Assembly: GCF_003626575.1 (NCBI RefSeq) | Contig: NZ_RBDY01000030.1 | Coordinates: 1 to 64,000 of the forward strand | DNA length: 64,000 nt | From: Streptomyces radicis | GTDB lineage: Bacteria > Actinomycetota > Actinomycetes > Streptomycetales > Streptomycetaceae | Reading direction: 5' to 3' | Part shown: positions 34,425 to 43,028 of the stretch, piece after piece | Layout: the number at the start of each line of letters is the position of its first letter | Position numbering within the stretch: the stretch's first letter is position 1 | Position numbers and translations under genes: made by a program | Notes under the pieces: model-generated | Told to the model about the DNA's origin: nothing | The model's input: the letters and a program-made list of their open reading frames with translations, nothing else | Database searches by the model: none

Positions 34425-35249
34425 GTGATCGATGAGCAGCTGGCCCTGGCGGTCGAACGTGTGGTGCGGGAGGCCGTGTCCGATGAGGTCATGCCGCGGT
34501 GGCGGCGGCTGGCCGACCACGAGGTGGCCGTCAAGACCGGGCCGCACGACCTGGTGACGACCGCCGACAGGAACGCCGAGCTGTGGCTGAGGCGCGAGCT
34601 GACGGCGTTGCTCCCCGGCTCCGTGGTGGTGGGCGAGGAGGGCGTCGCCGAGGACCCGGCCGGGTATCTGGCGCTCGGCGAGGACGCGCCGGTGTGGATC
34701 GTCGACCCGGTGGACGGCACGCGGCAGTTCGTGCGGGGCGAGCGGGGCTTCTGCACCCTGGTGGCGCTCGCGCGCCGGGGCACGATCGAGGCGTCGTGGC
34801 TTTTCGCGCCGGCGCTCGGGGAGGGCGAGCTGGCGCACGCCCGGCGCGGGGAGGGGGCGTGGCTGAACGGGCGGCGGCTCGTGTCCGGGTCGCCCGCGCC
34901 CGGCGCGCCGCTCGATGTGGCGTACTCGCACTCCGACTACACCACGCGGGGCCAGAAGCGCGCGCTCTCCGGTCTGTGGACGGAGGGGGTGGCCCCTCGT
35001 CAGTGCGGCGCGGCGGGCCTCGAGTACCTGGGGATCGCGACCGGGCGCGTGGACGCGGTGGCGTTCAGCTGGGAGCTGGCGTGGGATCACGCCGCCGGAC
35101 TGCTGCTCGTCAGGGAGGCGGGCGGCGTCGACCTGACGCTGACGGGCGGCCCGTTCAGGATCGAGGGCGGCAACGCGCTGCCGTTCACCGCGGCCAGGGA
35201 CACCGCGACGGCCAAGCGGGTGCTGGGGCTGCTGACCCGCCAGGGGTGA
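34425..35249 (+). CDS. Inositol monophosphatase family protein
   Basis: The 274-residue protein carries the IMPase metal motifs DLVTTADRNAELWLRREL, VVGEEGV and WIVDPVDGTRQFVRG, plus FSWELAWDHAAGLLLVREAG near the end. Family members dephosphorylate inositol phosphate, fructose-1,6-bisphosphate, histidinol phosphate or PAP, using Mg2+ in the cytoplasm. The sequence alone does not decide which. Start is GTG 34425. The gene stands between the UL36-like and phytoene-dehydrogenase-like genes with 51- and 56-bp gaps, so the three may be co-transcribed. Confidence 0.9.
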   Translation: MIDEQLALAVERVVREAVSDEVMPRWRRLADHEVAVKTGPHDLVTTADRNAELWLRRELTALLPGSVVVGEEGVAEDPAGYLALGEDAPVWIVDPVDGTRQFVRGERGFCTLVALARRGTIEASWLFAPALGEGELAHARRGEGAWLNGRRLVSGSPAPGAPLDVAYSHSDYTTRGQKRALSGLWTEGVAPRQCGAAGLEYLGIATGRVDAVAFSWELAWDHAAGLLLVREAGGVDLTLTGGPFRIEGGNALPFTAARDTATAKRVLGLLTRQG

Positions 35250-35305
35250 CGGAGCGTGGCGGCGTATCCTCGGGGGACCGAAGCGTCCGCGAGGGGAGTT
35301 GTCGG

Positions 35306-36733
35306 GTGCCGTCGATGCGCGACGTCGTCGTGGTGGGGGCCGGGCCGAACGGGTTGACGGCGGCCGTGGAGCTGGCCCGCCGCGGGATGTCGGTCGAGCT
35401 GTTCGAGGCCAAGGAGACGGTGGGCGGGGGTGCGAGGACCGAGGAGCTGACGCTGCCCGGCTTCCTGCACGACCCGTGCGCGGCCGCGCACCCCATGGGG
35501 GTCGGGTCGCCCGCGTTCCGCGCGATGCCGCTCGAACGGTACGGGCTCGAGTGGCTGCACCCCGAGCTGCCGCTCGCCCACCCGTTCGACGACGGGAGCG
35601 CGGCGGTGCTCGCGCGGTCGGTCGGGGAGACCGCCGCCTATCTGGGGCCGCGCGACGCGGCGACCTACCGGCGGCTGATGGCGCCGTTCGCGGGCACATG
35701 GGACACGCTCTCGGCCGACTTCCTCAAGGTGCCGTGGGACGGGCTGCCGCGCGACCCGGTCACGCTGGCCCGGCTCGGGCTGACGGGCGCGCGCCCCGTG
35801 TCATGGGTGACGCGCCGGTTCGAGGACGACAAGGCGCGCGCGCTGTTCGCGGGGCTCGCGGCGCATGTGGTCGCGCCCGGCTCGACGCCCATGACGGGCG
35901 CCATCGCGCTCGTGTTCGCGCTGGCGGCACACGAGGTGGGCTGGCCGCTGGCGCGCGGCGGGTCGCAGGCGATCTCGGACGCGCTGGCGGCGTATCTGCG
36001 GGATCTCGGCGGGGTGGTGCACACAGGCGTGGAGGTGAAGCGCCTTGACGAGCTGCCGCCGGCGCGCGCCTATGTGTTCAACACCTCGCCCACCGCGCTG
36101 GCGCGCATCGCGGGTCTCGGCGGCAGGGCCTACGAGGGGTTCAGGTACGGGGCGGCGGCGTTCAAGATCGACTACGCGCTCGACGGGCCCGTTCCATGGA
36201 CGTCCGCGACGGCGCGGCGGGCCGGGTCCGTGCACATCGGGCCGAGCAGCCGCGAGATCGGCGCGGCGCTGCACGCGGCGGCGGTGGACGGGCGGGCGCC
36301 CGATGTGCCGTTCCTGGTGACGACGCAGCCGACGCTGGTCGACCCGGGCCGCGCGCCCGAGGGCAAGCACGTGTTCTGGGCGTACGGCCATGTGCCCAAC
36401 GGCTGGGACGGGGACCTCACCGAGGCGATCGAGCGCCAACTCGAGCGGTTCGCCCCGGGGTTCAGGGATCTCGTGCTGGCGCGTGCGGTGGCGGGCCCCG
36501 CCGAGCTCGCGCGGCGCAACGCCAACTACGTGGGCGGCGACTTCTCGTGCGGCGCGTTCTCGGGGCTCCAGACGGTGTTCAGGCCGCGCCCCGCCTTCAA
36601 CCCCTACGGCACCGCGCACCCGGCCGTCTTCCTGTGCTCGTCGGCGGCGTGGCCGGGCCCCGGGGTGCACGGGATGTCGGGGCACAACGCCGCCAAGGCC
36701 GTGTGGCGGAGGCTGCGGGCGGCCGCCCGCTGA
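35306..36733 (+). CDS. FAD-dependent oxidoreductase, phytoene dehydrogenase/CrtI-like
   Basis: The 475-residue protein opens with the dinucleotide-binding motif VVVVGAGPNGLTAAVELARR and ELFEAKETVGGGARTEE, as in CrtI-like NAD(P)/FAD oxidoreductases. It ends with the FAD-contacting WPGPGVHGMSGHNAAKAV. The middle includes WPLARGGSQAISDALAAYLR. The GTG at 35306 has GAGGGGAG at 7 nt; ATG 35315 is possible. No carotenoid genes are nearby, so a role outside carotenogenesis is likely. A frame upstream of 35306 is a shadow of the IMPase gene. Confidence 0.88.
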   Translation: MPSMRDVVVVGAGPNGLTAAVELARRGMSVELFEAKETVGGGARTEELTLPGFLHDPCAAAHPMGVGSPAFRAMPLERYGLEWLHPELPLAHPFDDGSAAVLARSVGETAAYLGPRDAATYRRLMAPFAGTWDTLSADFLKVPWDGLPRDPVTLARLGLTGARPVSWVTRRFEDDKARALFAGLAAHVVAPGSTPMTGAIALVFALAAHEVGWPLARGGSQAISDALAAYLRDLGGVVHTGVEVKRLDELPPARAYVFNTSPTALARIAGLGGRAYEGFRYGAAAFKIDYALDGPVPWTSATARRAGSVHIGPSSREIGAALHAAAVDGRAPDVPFLVTTQPTLVDPGRAPEGKHVFWAYGHVPNGWDGDLTEAIERQLERFAPGFRDLVLARAVAGPAELARRNANYVGGDFSCGAFSGLQTVFRPRPAFNPYGTAHPAVFLCSSAAWPGPGVHGMSGHNAAKAVWRRLRAAAR

Positions 36734-36818
36734 GCCGGGGCGCCCGCGTCGCCCATGGTCATGGCCCGTGGCGGCGGATAGGGTCGCCACGAGCCGAGTG
36801 ATCACATAAGGGCGGAAC

Positions 36819-37955
36819 ATGACGGAAACAGCACGCGTGCTGATCGCCGCGGATAAGTTCAAGGGCTCGTTGACGGCCGCTGAGGTCGCCGAGCATGTCA
36901 CGGTCGGCATCCGCGCGGTCAGGCCCACGGCCGTGGTGGAGTCCCTGCCGGTCGCCGACGGCGGCGACGGCACGGTGGACGCGGCGGTCGCGGGAGGGTT
37001 CTCGCCCGTCGAGGTCGAGGTGACGGGGCCGTTGGGGCTGCCGGTGCTCGCGTCGTTCGCGCTGCGCGGCGACGTGGCCGTGGTGGAGATGGCGCAGGCG
37101 TCGGGGCTGCGGCTGCTGCCGCCGTTCACGTTCGCGCCGATGACCGCGACGACCTATGGCACGGGGGAGCTGATCGCGGCGGCGCTCGACGCGGGGGCGC
37201 GCACGGTGGTCCTCGGCATCGGCGGCTCGGCCACGACGGACGGCGGCGCGGGGATGCTCACCGCGCTCGGCGCCCACCTGCTCGACCGCGACGGGGATCC
37301 GCTCCCCCATGGCGGCGGCCCGCTGCGCGAGTTGGAGACGGCCGACCTGTCGGCTCTCGATCCGCGGCTGAAGGACACCGAGTTCGTGCTGGCCAGCGAC
37401 GTGGTCAACCCCCTGACCGGGCCCGAGGGCGCCGCGGCGGTCTATGGCCCGCAGAAGGGCGCCGACCCGGTGGAGGTGGAGGCGCTCGACGCGGCGCTGG
37501 CCAACTACGCGCGCGTGCTGGAGCGCACCATGGGCTCGCGCGCCGCCGAGTGCGCCACCGCGCCGGGCGCGGGCGCCGCGGGGGGCGTGGGCTATGGCGC
37601 GCTGGTCGGGCTGAACGCGCTGTTCCGGCCCGGGATCGATGTGCTCCTCGAGGTCCTGGGCTTCGACGCGGCGCTCGACCGCGCGGACCTGGTCGTCACC
37701 GGCGAGGGCTCGCTCGACGAGCAGACGCTCCACGGCAAGGCCCCGGCGGGCGTGGCCGCGGGGGCGCGCGCGGCGGGCAAGCGCGTGGTCGCGGTGTGCG
37801 GGCGGCTGACGCTGACCGAGGACGCGCTGCGCGGCGCGGGCATCGAACGCGCCTACGCGCTCACCGCGATCGAGGCGGACCCCGAGGTCTGCATCGCGCA
37901 GGCGGGCCCGCTGCTCGAACGGGTGGCCAGGCAGCTCGCGGAGGAGCAGCTGTAA
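36819..37955 (+). CDS. glxK: Glycerate kinase
   Basis: The 378-residue protein matches the GarK/GlxK type I glycerate kinase family: LIAADKFKGSLTAAEVAEHV, PVADGGDGTVDAAVAG, VLGIGGSATTDGGAGML, ASDVVNPLTGPEGAAAVYGP and VVTGEGSLDEQTLHGKAPAG. It phosphorylates D-glycerate to 2-phosphoglycerate (the usual product of this class), feeding glycolysis. It could consume glyoxylate carbon released by the allantoin pathway encoded 11 kb away, although no glyoxylate carboligase or tartronate semialdehyde reductase is in the window. ATG 36819 follows AAGGGCGG. Confidence 0.93.
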   Translation: MTETARVLIAADKFKGSLTAAEVAEHVTVGIRAVRPTAVVESLPVADGGDGTVDAAVAGGFSPVEVEVTGPLGLPVLASFALRGDVAVVEMAQASGLRLLPPFTFAPMTATTYGTGELIAAALDAGARTVVLGIGGSATTDGGAGMLTALGAHLLDRDGDPLPHGGGPLRELETADLSALDPRLKDTEFVLASDVVNPLTGPEGAAAVYGPQKGADPVEVEALDAALANYARVLERTMGSRAAECATAPGAGAAGGVGYGALVGLNALFRPGIDVLLEVLGFDAALDRADLVVTGEGSLDEQTLHGKAPAGVAAGARAAGKRVVAVCGRLTLTEDALRGAGIERAYALTAIEADPEVCIAQAGPLLERVARQLAEEQL

Positions 37956-38068
37956 CGGCGGCGTCGCCGCACTCGGCCGAACGCGCCCGGGGGGACCGGG
38001 AGTTCACGGTTCGGCGAACGCGGCGGCGGCGCGTGGGCCGTTCGTTCGACGCGTCGGAACGGGCCGGT

Positions 38069-39469
38069 TCAGCGCGTCGCGACGGGCCGGGGGCGCCGCG
38101 CCCGCTCGGGCAGCGCCAGGCCCACCAGGGCCACCGCGAGGCCCGCGCCCGCCACGGCCGCCCAGACCGGGGCCAGGTCCATGCGCTCCACGGCGACCGG
38201 GCGGGCCCAGCCCAGGGGGTCGGTGGCGACCTCGATGACCGTGCGCCCTGGGACCGCCTCGTGCGGCCCCGTGGCCATGCGGCCCAGGTCCTCGCCGGTG
38301 TCCGCGTCCACCAGGTCGTAGTGGGTGGTCTCCGACCAGCGCGCGACCTGGACCCGCACCGTCATGGAGACCTCGGCCTCCCGGCGCTCGCCGAGCACCT
38401 GCTGGTGGACCAGCGGGCCCGCGAGCACCAGGGTCACGGCGGCGACCAGCGCGGCAACGCCGGGCACCAGCGCCCTGCGCCCGTCGCCGAGCCCGGCGAG
38501 GAAGCCCACGGCGGGGATGAGCGCGAGGGCCACGAAGATGTTCCACTCCCCCGCGACCACGGCCAGGCCGCCGAGCAGCACGGCGGCCGACAGCAGACCG
38601 GTCAACGCGAGGCGCCGCTGGGGCTGATAGGTGCGCGCGGGCCCCGGCGGGAAGCCCTCGACCAGCTCACCGGCGCGCGCCAACGCCTCGCGCGCGGTGG
38701 CGAGCTCGGCCGTCAGCCGGGTGGCGTCGGGGGCGTCGCCCTTGCCGCCGCGTTGCCTCTTGAGCAGCCGCGCGCCCTCACGCTGGACGTGGAGCAGGCG
38801 CTCGGCCGCGAGGGCCACGCTGCCGAGCAGCGGCGTCTCCACCTCCTCCCAGCGCTCGCGGTACGCGCGCCACGCACGGGTCTCCCGAAGGGCCGCCGCC
38901 CTGGCGGACTTGAGCGGCCCCGACGGGAGGTCGGCGATCTCGCGCTCCAACTCCCCCTCGTGGCCCCGCAGTCGCTCAACGGTGTGCGCGCCCGCTGTCG
39001 CCAGGAGGCCGGTGACCTCGGTGGCGCGCTCGGTCAACTCGGCCGCGGCGGCGCGGGCCTGTTCGAGCACGGCGATCACGGCCTGGTCGCCGCCCTCGTC
39101 GACCAACTGGCCGAGGCGCTCGGCGAACTGGCGGCCCTGCTGCGCGTGGAGCCGCGGCCCGGTGTCGGGGTCGGGGTCGATCGGCGCCCAGGCGACGCGG
39201 GCGTGACCGAGCAGGCCGAACGCGGCGAAGCAGACGCCCTCGAGGGCCAGGGCCAGAAGCCCGGCCATCACGGGCGAGGCGCCCGAGAACACGACGGCGG
39301 CGGCGAGCGCCCCGCTGAGCACGAGCGCGAGCACGGGCGACCACAGGAGCAGCGGGCCGCGTCTCGGCCGTCTGCCCGGCAGAGGCTGGGAGTCGGCCCC
39401 TGGGGCCACCGGCTTGTCCAGGCTGCTCGCGCCCTGGGCTGGCTGCGCGTACTCGGCGTGATCGGTCAT
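38069..39469 (-). CDS. Hypothetical membrane protein with coiled-coil middle
   Basis: The 466-residue protein has two N-terminal membrane segments (PLLLWSPVLALVLSGALAAA and SPVMAGLLALALEGVCFAAF), a cytoplasmic helical region (about 105-290), further membrane segments (LALTGLLSAAVLLGGLAVVA, VFLAGLGD-like region, LVPGVAALVAAVTLVLAGPL), an exposed beta-rich domain and a final membrane helix. The family is not recognised. ATG 39469 has GAAGGA about 8 nt upstream. The TnpB element copy 2 begins just beyond the ribosome-binding site, which must have separated the gene from its native promoter. Confidence 0.75.
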   Translation of the reverse strand: MTDHAEYAQPAQGASSLDKPVAPGADSQPLPGRRPRRGPLLLWSPVLALVLSGALAAAVVFSGASPVMAGLLALALEGVCFAAFGLLGHARVAWAPIDPDPDTGPRLHAQQGRQFAERLGQLVDEGGDQAVIAVLEQARAAAAELTERATEVTGLLATAGAHTVERLRGHEGELEREIADLPSGPLKSARAAALRETRAWRAYRERWEEVETPLLGSVALAAERLLHVQREGARLLKRQRGGKGDAPDATRLTAELATAREALARAGELVEGFPPGPARTYQPQRRLALTGLLSAAVLLGGLAVVAGEWNIFVALALIPAVGFLAGLGDGRRALVPGVAALVAAVTLVLAGPLVHQQVLGERREAEVSMTVRVQVARWSETTHYDLVDADTGEDLGRMATGPHEAVPGRTVIEVATDPLGWARPVAVERMDLAPVWAAVAGAGLAVALVGLALPERARRPRPVATR

Positions 39470-39631
39470 CAGGGCTTTCCTTCGTGGATACCCCGGTCTT
39501 CAGGCCGGGGAGGAGACGAGGCTCCTGTGGAGCGGGGCGGGAAAGGCCGGTTGGCCGCCGGGGTTGGACCGGTGTCCGCCGCTCACCGGCCGACGCCCGC
39601 CACTTACAGGGGAGTTGATAGGGTGTGAGGT

Positions 39632-40840
39632 ATGGCGCGGCAGGTCAAGCGGGCGTTCAGGTACCGCTTCTACCCAACGGACGAGCAGGCGGCGGAGCTG
39701 TCGCGCACGTTCGGCTGCGTCCGCCTGGTGTACAACAAGGCGCTGGAGGAACGCACCCGGGCCTGGTACGGCGAGCAGCGCCGGATCTCCTACGTCCAGT
39801 CGTCCGCCGCGCTCACGGAATGGAAGAAGACCAAGGAACTCGCCTTCCTGCGCGAGGTGTCCTGCGTCCCCCTCCAGCAGGCGCTGCGCCACCTTCAAGC
39901 CGCATTCGGGAACTTCTTCGCCAAGCGGGCCACATACCCGCGCTACAAGTCGCGCAAGAAATCGAGGGCGTCGGCCGAGTACACCCGCAGCGCGTTCACG
40001 TGGCGTGAGGGGGAGTTGACGCTCGCGAAGATGTCCGGGCCGCTGGACATCCGCTGGTCGCGTCCGCTGCCCCAGGGGGCGGAGCCGTCCACCGTGACGG
40101 TGTCCCGCGACGCGGCGGGCCGCTGGTTCGTGTCCCTGCTGTGCGAGGACACCGTCACCGAGGCTCCCGCCACGGGTGCGGCGGTCGGTGTCGACGCGGG
40201 CGTCACCTCGCTGGTGACCCTGTCCACCGGGGAGAAGATCGCCAATCCCCGGCACGAGCGGCGTGACCGTGCGCGCCTGGCCCGCGCGCAGCGGGAGTTG
40301 TCCCGTAAGGCGAAGGGCTCGGCCAACCGTGAGAAGGCCCGCCGTAAGGTGGCCCGGGTCCACGCTCGGATCGCCGACCGGCGCAGAGACTTCCTCCACA
40401 AGCTCACCACTCGGCTCGTCCGTGAGAACCAAACGGTCGTGATCGAGGACCTCGCCGTCCGCAACCTGCTGAGGAACGGGCGTCTCGCGCGCGCCATCTC
40501 GGACGCGGCCTGGACGGAACTCCGCTCCATGCTGGAGTACAAGTGCGCCTGGTACGGGCGCGACCTCGTGGTGATCGACCGATGGTTCCCCAGCTCCAGG
40601 CTGTGCGGGGCCTGCGGCACGGTCGCGGCGAGGATGCCGTTGAACGTCCGCGTGTGGACGTGTGACTGCGGCGCGGTGCATGACCGTGACGTGAACGCGG
40701 CACGCACCATCCTGGCCGCCGGGCTGGCGGCAGCAGCCTGTGGAGACGGTGTAAGACCTCAACGGGAGTCCTCCCGGACAAGGCAGTCGTCGATGAAGCA
40801 GGAACCCCAGCGGGCGACCGCTGGAACCCCCCGCCTCTAG
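39632..40840 (+). CDS. tnpB: TnpB, RNA-guided endonuclease of the IS element (intact)
   Basis: The 402-residue protein is a complete TnpB. The N-terminal domain begins MARQVKRAFRYRFYPTDEQA. The RuvC residues are all present: Asp188 (GVDAG), Glu272 (VVIEDL) and Asp353 (HDRDVNAA), as is the zinc finger with Cys325, Cys328, Cys344 and Cys346. TnpB proteins cut DNA guided by an omega RNA from the element right end and next to a short target motif, which favours retention of the element. The start is ATG 39632 after GGTGTGAGGT. About 85-90 percent of residues are shared with the truncated copy at 19028-19960 (estimate by eye). Confidence 0.93.
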   Translation: MARQVKRAFRYRFYPTDEQAAELSRTFGCVRLVYNKALEERTRAWYGEQRRISYVQSSAALTEWKKTKELAFLREVSCVPLQQALRHLQAAFGNFFAKRATYPRYKSRKKSRASAEYTRSAFTWREGELTLAKMSGPLDIRWSRPLPQGAEPSTVTVSRDAAGRWFVSLLCEDTVTEAPATGAAVGVDAGVTSLVTLSTGEKIANPRHERRDRARLARAQRELSRKAKGSANREKARRKVARVHARIADRRRDFLHKLTTRLVRENQTVVIEDLAVRNLLRNGRLARAISDAAWTELRSMLEYKCAWYGRDLVVIDRWFPSSRLCGACGTVAARMPLNVRVWTCDCGAVHDRDVNAARTILAAGLAAAACGDGVRPQRESSRTRQSSMKQEPQRATAGTPRL

Positions 40841-40857
40841 GCAGGGGAGGAAGTCAA
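40741..40857 (+). ncRNA. Predicted omega RNA (reRNA) region at the 3' end of tnpB
   Basis: In known TnpB systems the guide RNA derives from the 3' end of tnpB and the right end of the element, and its guide is the flanking DNA. Here the last about 100 bases contain the hairpins at 40807-40824 and about 40830-40847. The first bases after the element (GGTCTCCGCTCTCAACTCGG, 40858-40877) would be the guide. Assigned by analogy; the 5' end is arbitrary. Confidence 0.5.
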
Positions 40858-41115
40858 GGTCTCCGCTCTCAACTCGGGGACAGCCTAGTCGGCCTGCGGC
40901 CCGCCACGACAGCGCGGCGGCCGCGCGGGGGCCTCATGTCCGGGATGGCGGATCTCGGCGTCCCGCCCTCACGAGGGCGTCGACCCCGTCGGGAGGCGGG
41001 CGGGGGCGAGCGGGCTGCTGAACCGGCCCCGCGGGCGGCGGCCGCGTGTTCGCTGCGCCCGCAGACCGGGCCGCAACCAGCCCCGGGAGAGGGCTGCTGC
41101 TGCCCCCGGCCAGGG

Positions 41116-41682
41116 TCAGGGTTCGCTGATGGAGACCGCGTAGACGCGAGGGCGTTCCTCACGGGTGAGGTCCACCATCACATGGACCTCGGTGCGGGTG
41201 CCGGGCTCGCGGATCACCGCTCCGGCGAATTCCCGTGTGGGATCGTCGAATCGCCAGCCCACCTCGTCGGCGTGCGCGTCGTCGATCGTGAGCGCGTCCT
41301 CGTCGAGGACGGACAGGTCAGCGCCCGCGTCCTCGAGGAAGGCGCTCAACTGCCCGGGCGAGCAGCGGAATTCGGCGTAGAGTCGGCTGCGTTCCCACGA
41401 GTTGGTCTCGAAGTGCCCGACATACGCGGAGCCGCTGGGGATGGGAACGTTGTAGATGCGGCGTTGGACCTTGCTCGGCCACTCGTAGACCAGCGTGCGC
41501 GCGGAGGCCGCGCGGGCCTTGTCCTCGCCGCTGTCCCGGCTCTGGTAGGCGGAGAGCACCAGGTATCCGGCGGGGATGGCGATCATCAGCGCGACGACGA
41601 CGGCCGCGAGCCAGCGGTGTCTCGGGCGGCGCGGCGGGCGCTGCGCGGCGCTCCCGGCCTGTGGGCCGATGGTGGTGGTCAT
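41116..41682 (-). CDS. Membrane-anchored hypothetical protein
   Basis: The 188-residue protein has an N-terminal cytoplasmic tail, one membrane segment (WLAAVVVALMIAIPAGYLVL) and an exterior alpha/beta domain (YVGHFETNSWERSRLYAEFR, LTREERPRVYAVSISEP). The family is not recognised. Its ATG overlaps the stop of the ROK-kinase gene as ATGA, so translation is coupled and the two are one operon. The much longer frame to 42384 on this strand is a shadow of the ROK gene. Downstream to the IS end (40858-41115) there is nothing recognisable. Confidence 0.75.
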   Translation of the reverse strand: MTTTIGPQAGSAAQRPPRRPRHRWLAAVVVALMIAIPAGYLVLSAYQSRDSGEDKARAASARTLVYEWPSKVQRRIYNVPIPSGSAYVGHFETNSWERSRLYAEFRCSPGQLSAFLEDAGADLSVLDEDALTIDDAHADEVGWRFDDPTREFAGAVIREPGTRTEVHVMVDLTREERPRVYAVSISEP

Positions 41683-42830
41683 GATGAACGGGCCGCCCGT
41701 CCTCGCGGCGCAAGCCGCAGCTCGAATCCGGAACGGTGGGCCCGCTCGGCGCGGCGCCTGTTGGCGCGGCGGAAGCGGCGGGCCACGAGGCGGGCCAGGT
41801 CGGCGGCGCCGACCATGCCCGCGTCGGCGCCGAGCCTCGCCCGGACGATCTGGGCCTCGGGGCGGTACCCGCGGCCGGTCAGGTGGCGGCGGAACGCCTC
41901 GCGGGCCGGGCCGATCAGCAGGTCGTCGGCCTCGCTGACGCCGCCGCCGATGACGAAGCGGGCCGGGTCGAGCGCGGCGGCCAGGTTCGCGATGCCGACG
42001 CCGAGCCAGCGGCCGATGTCCTCGAGCAGCTCGACGCACATCGCGTCGCCGTCGCGGGCCAACTGGGTGATGAGGGGGCCCGTGATGTCGCCGATCTGAC
42101 CGCCGACGCGGGCCAGGATGTGGTGGGCGACCGGGGAGTCGGCGGCGGCGAGCTCGCGGGCCTCGCGGACCAGCGCGTTCCCCGAGCTGTACTGCTCCCA
42201 GCAGCCTCTGTTGCCGCAGGGGCAGCGGTGGCCGCCGGGGACGACCTGCATGTGGCCGAACTCCCCCGCCACGCCGAAGGAGCCGCGCTTGACCCGCCCG
42301 GCCTCCAGTATTCCGCCGCCGATGCCGGTGCCCAGGGTGATCATCACCAGGTGGTCGGCGCCGCGCCCCGCGCCGAAGCGCCACTCGCCCCAGGCGGCGG
42401 TGTTCGCGTCGTTGTCCACCATGATCGGGACGACGAGGCGGGCGGCCAGGGCGTCGCGCAGCGGCTCGTTGCGCCAGGCGAGGTGGGGGGCGAAGAGCAC
42501 GCGCGAACGGTCCGCGTCCACCCAGCCCGCGGCGCCGATCCCGACGGCGTGCACGTCGTGCCGGTCGGAGAGGTCGAGCACCAGTTCGGCGATGGTGTCC
42601 TCGACGACCTTGGGGCTCTTGGACTTGTGGGGCGTCTCGGTGCGCACCCGCTCGAGAATGGTGCCGTCCGCGTCCACGACGCCCGCCATCACCTTGGTGC
42701 CGCCGATGTCGATGCCGACGGTGGGCACCCGGGGCGCGGACAGGTGTGAACGGCGCTCGCGGGTCGCGATGGCGCGCAGCACGGTCGCCCGCGCCGACTG
42801 GCGGTGCGCGCGTTCACGGTTGGTACTCAT
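41679..42830 (-). CDS. ROK-family sugar kinase (glucokinase-like)
   Basis: The 383-residue protein has the ROK signature: nucleotide-binding VGIDIGGTKVMAGVVDADG, MVDNDANTAAWGEWRFGAG, MITLGTGIGGGILEAG, GEFGHMQV and the zinc motif CPCGNRGCWEQYSSG. An N-terminal extension of about 35 residues (RERAHRQSARATVLRAI) precedes the kinase. It lacks the winged helix of ROK repressors, so it is read as a kinase, probably for glucose or an amino sugar. It is divergent from a LacI regulator with a palindrome between them and coupled to a small membrane-protein gene. Confidence 0.88.
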   Translation of the reverse strand: MSTNRERAHRQSARATVLRAIATRERRSHLSAPRVPTVGIDIGGTKVMAGVVDADGTILERVRTETPHKSKSPKVVEDTIAELVLDLSDRHDVHAVGIGAAGWVDADRSRVLFAPHLAWRNEPLRDALAARLVVPIMVDNDANTAAWGEWRFGAGRGADHLVMITLGTGIGGGILEAGRVKRGSFGVAGEFGHMQVVPGGHRCPCGNRGCWEQYSSGNALVREARELAAADSPVAHHILARVGGQIGDITGPLITQLARDGDAMCVELLEDIGRWLGVGIANLAAALDPARFVIGGGVSEADDLLIGPAREAFRRHLTGRGYRPEAQIVRARLGADAGMVGAADLARLVARRFRRANRRRAERAHRSGFELRLAPRGRAARSS

Positions 42831-42911
42831 CGGCTCGATTGTGCCCTACGCCTCGCGCACGTGGGCGGCCCCCCGTTCGATGCCGTGCGGCAGGGGACAC
42901 GACGCCTTTGT

Positions 42912-42925
42912 CGAACGCGCGTTCG
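42912..42925. promoter_or_regulatory. Perfect palindrome between ROK and LacI genes, candidate operator
   Basis: CGAACGCGCGTTCG is a perfect 14-bp palindrome centred on CG, the usual LacI operator symmetry. It lies in the 198-bp divergent gap, 82 bp upstream of the ROK start and 104 bp upstream of the LacI GTG. High GC makes chance palindromes likely, so confidence is moderate. Confidence 0.4.
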
Positions 42926-43028
42926 TCGCGGTGGTGCGCCGATGGCGTCGAGGCGCTTCTTCGCCCACTATGCGGGGGTGCCGCTCATGCCCATGAGGGC
43001 CGAGCGGCCGGTCTTGTGAGGAGAGTCA

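Larger units (their letters stand above)
39484..40857 (+). mobile_element. Complete tnpB-only IS200/IS605-type (IS1341-like) element, copy 2
   Basis: The left end holds the hairpin CCCCGG-N8-CCGGGG (39491-39510). The right end holds two hairpins: CCAGCGG-GCGA-CCGCTGG (40807-40824) and GCC-TCTA-GGC within the CCCGCC/GGCAGGGG tail (about 40830-40847). It terminates GAGGAAGTCAA at 40857, identical to the end of copy 1 at 19011. Only tnpB lies between them; no Y1 transposase is present, so movement would need a tnpA in trans. The exact left boundary (about 39480-39490) is not fixed. It sits within about 20 bp of the start of the membrane-protein gene. Confidence 0.8.

Noticed and set aside
34499..36733. 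A 744-residue fusion ending in the phytoene-dehydrogenase-like protein
   Set aside because: The first about 270 codons are a shadow of the IMPase gene; a GTG with GAGGGGAG at 35306 fits the family start.
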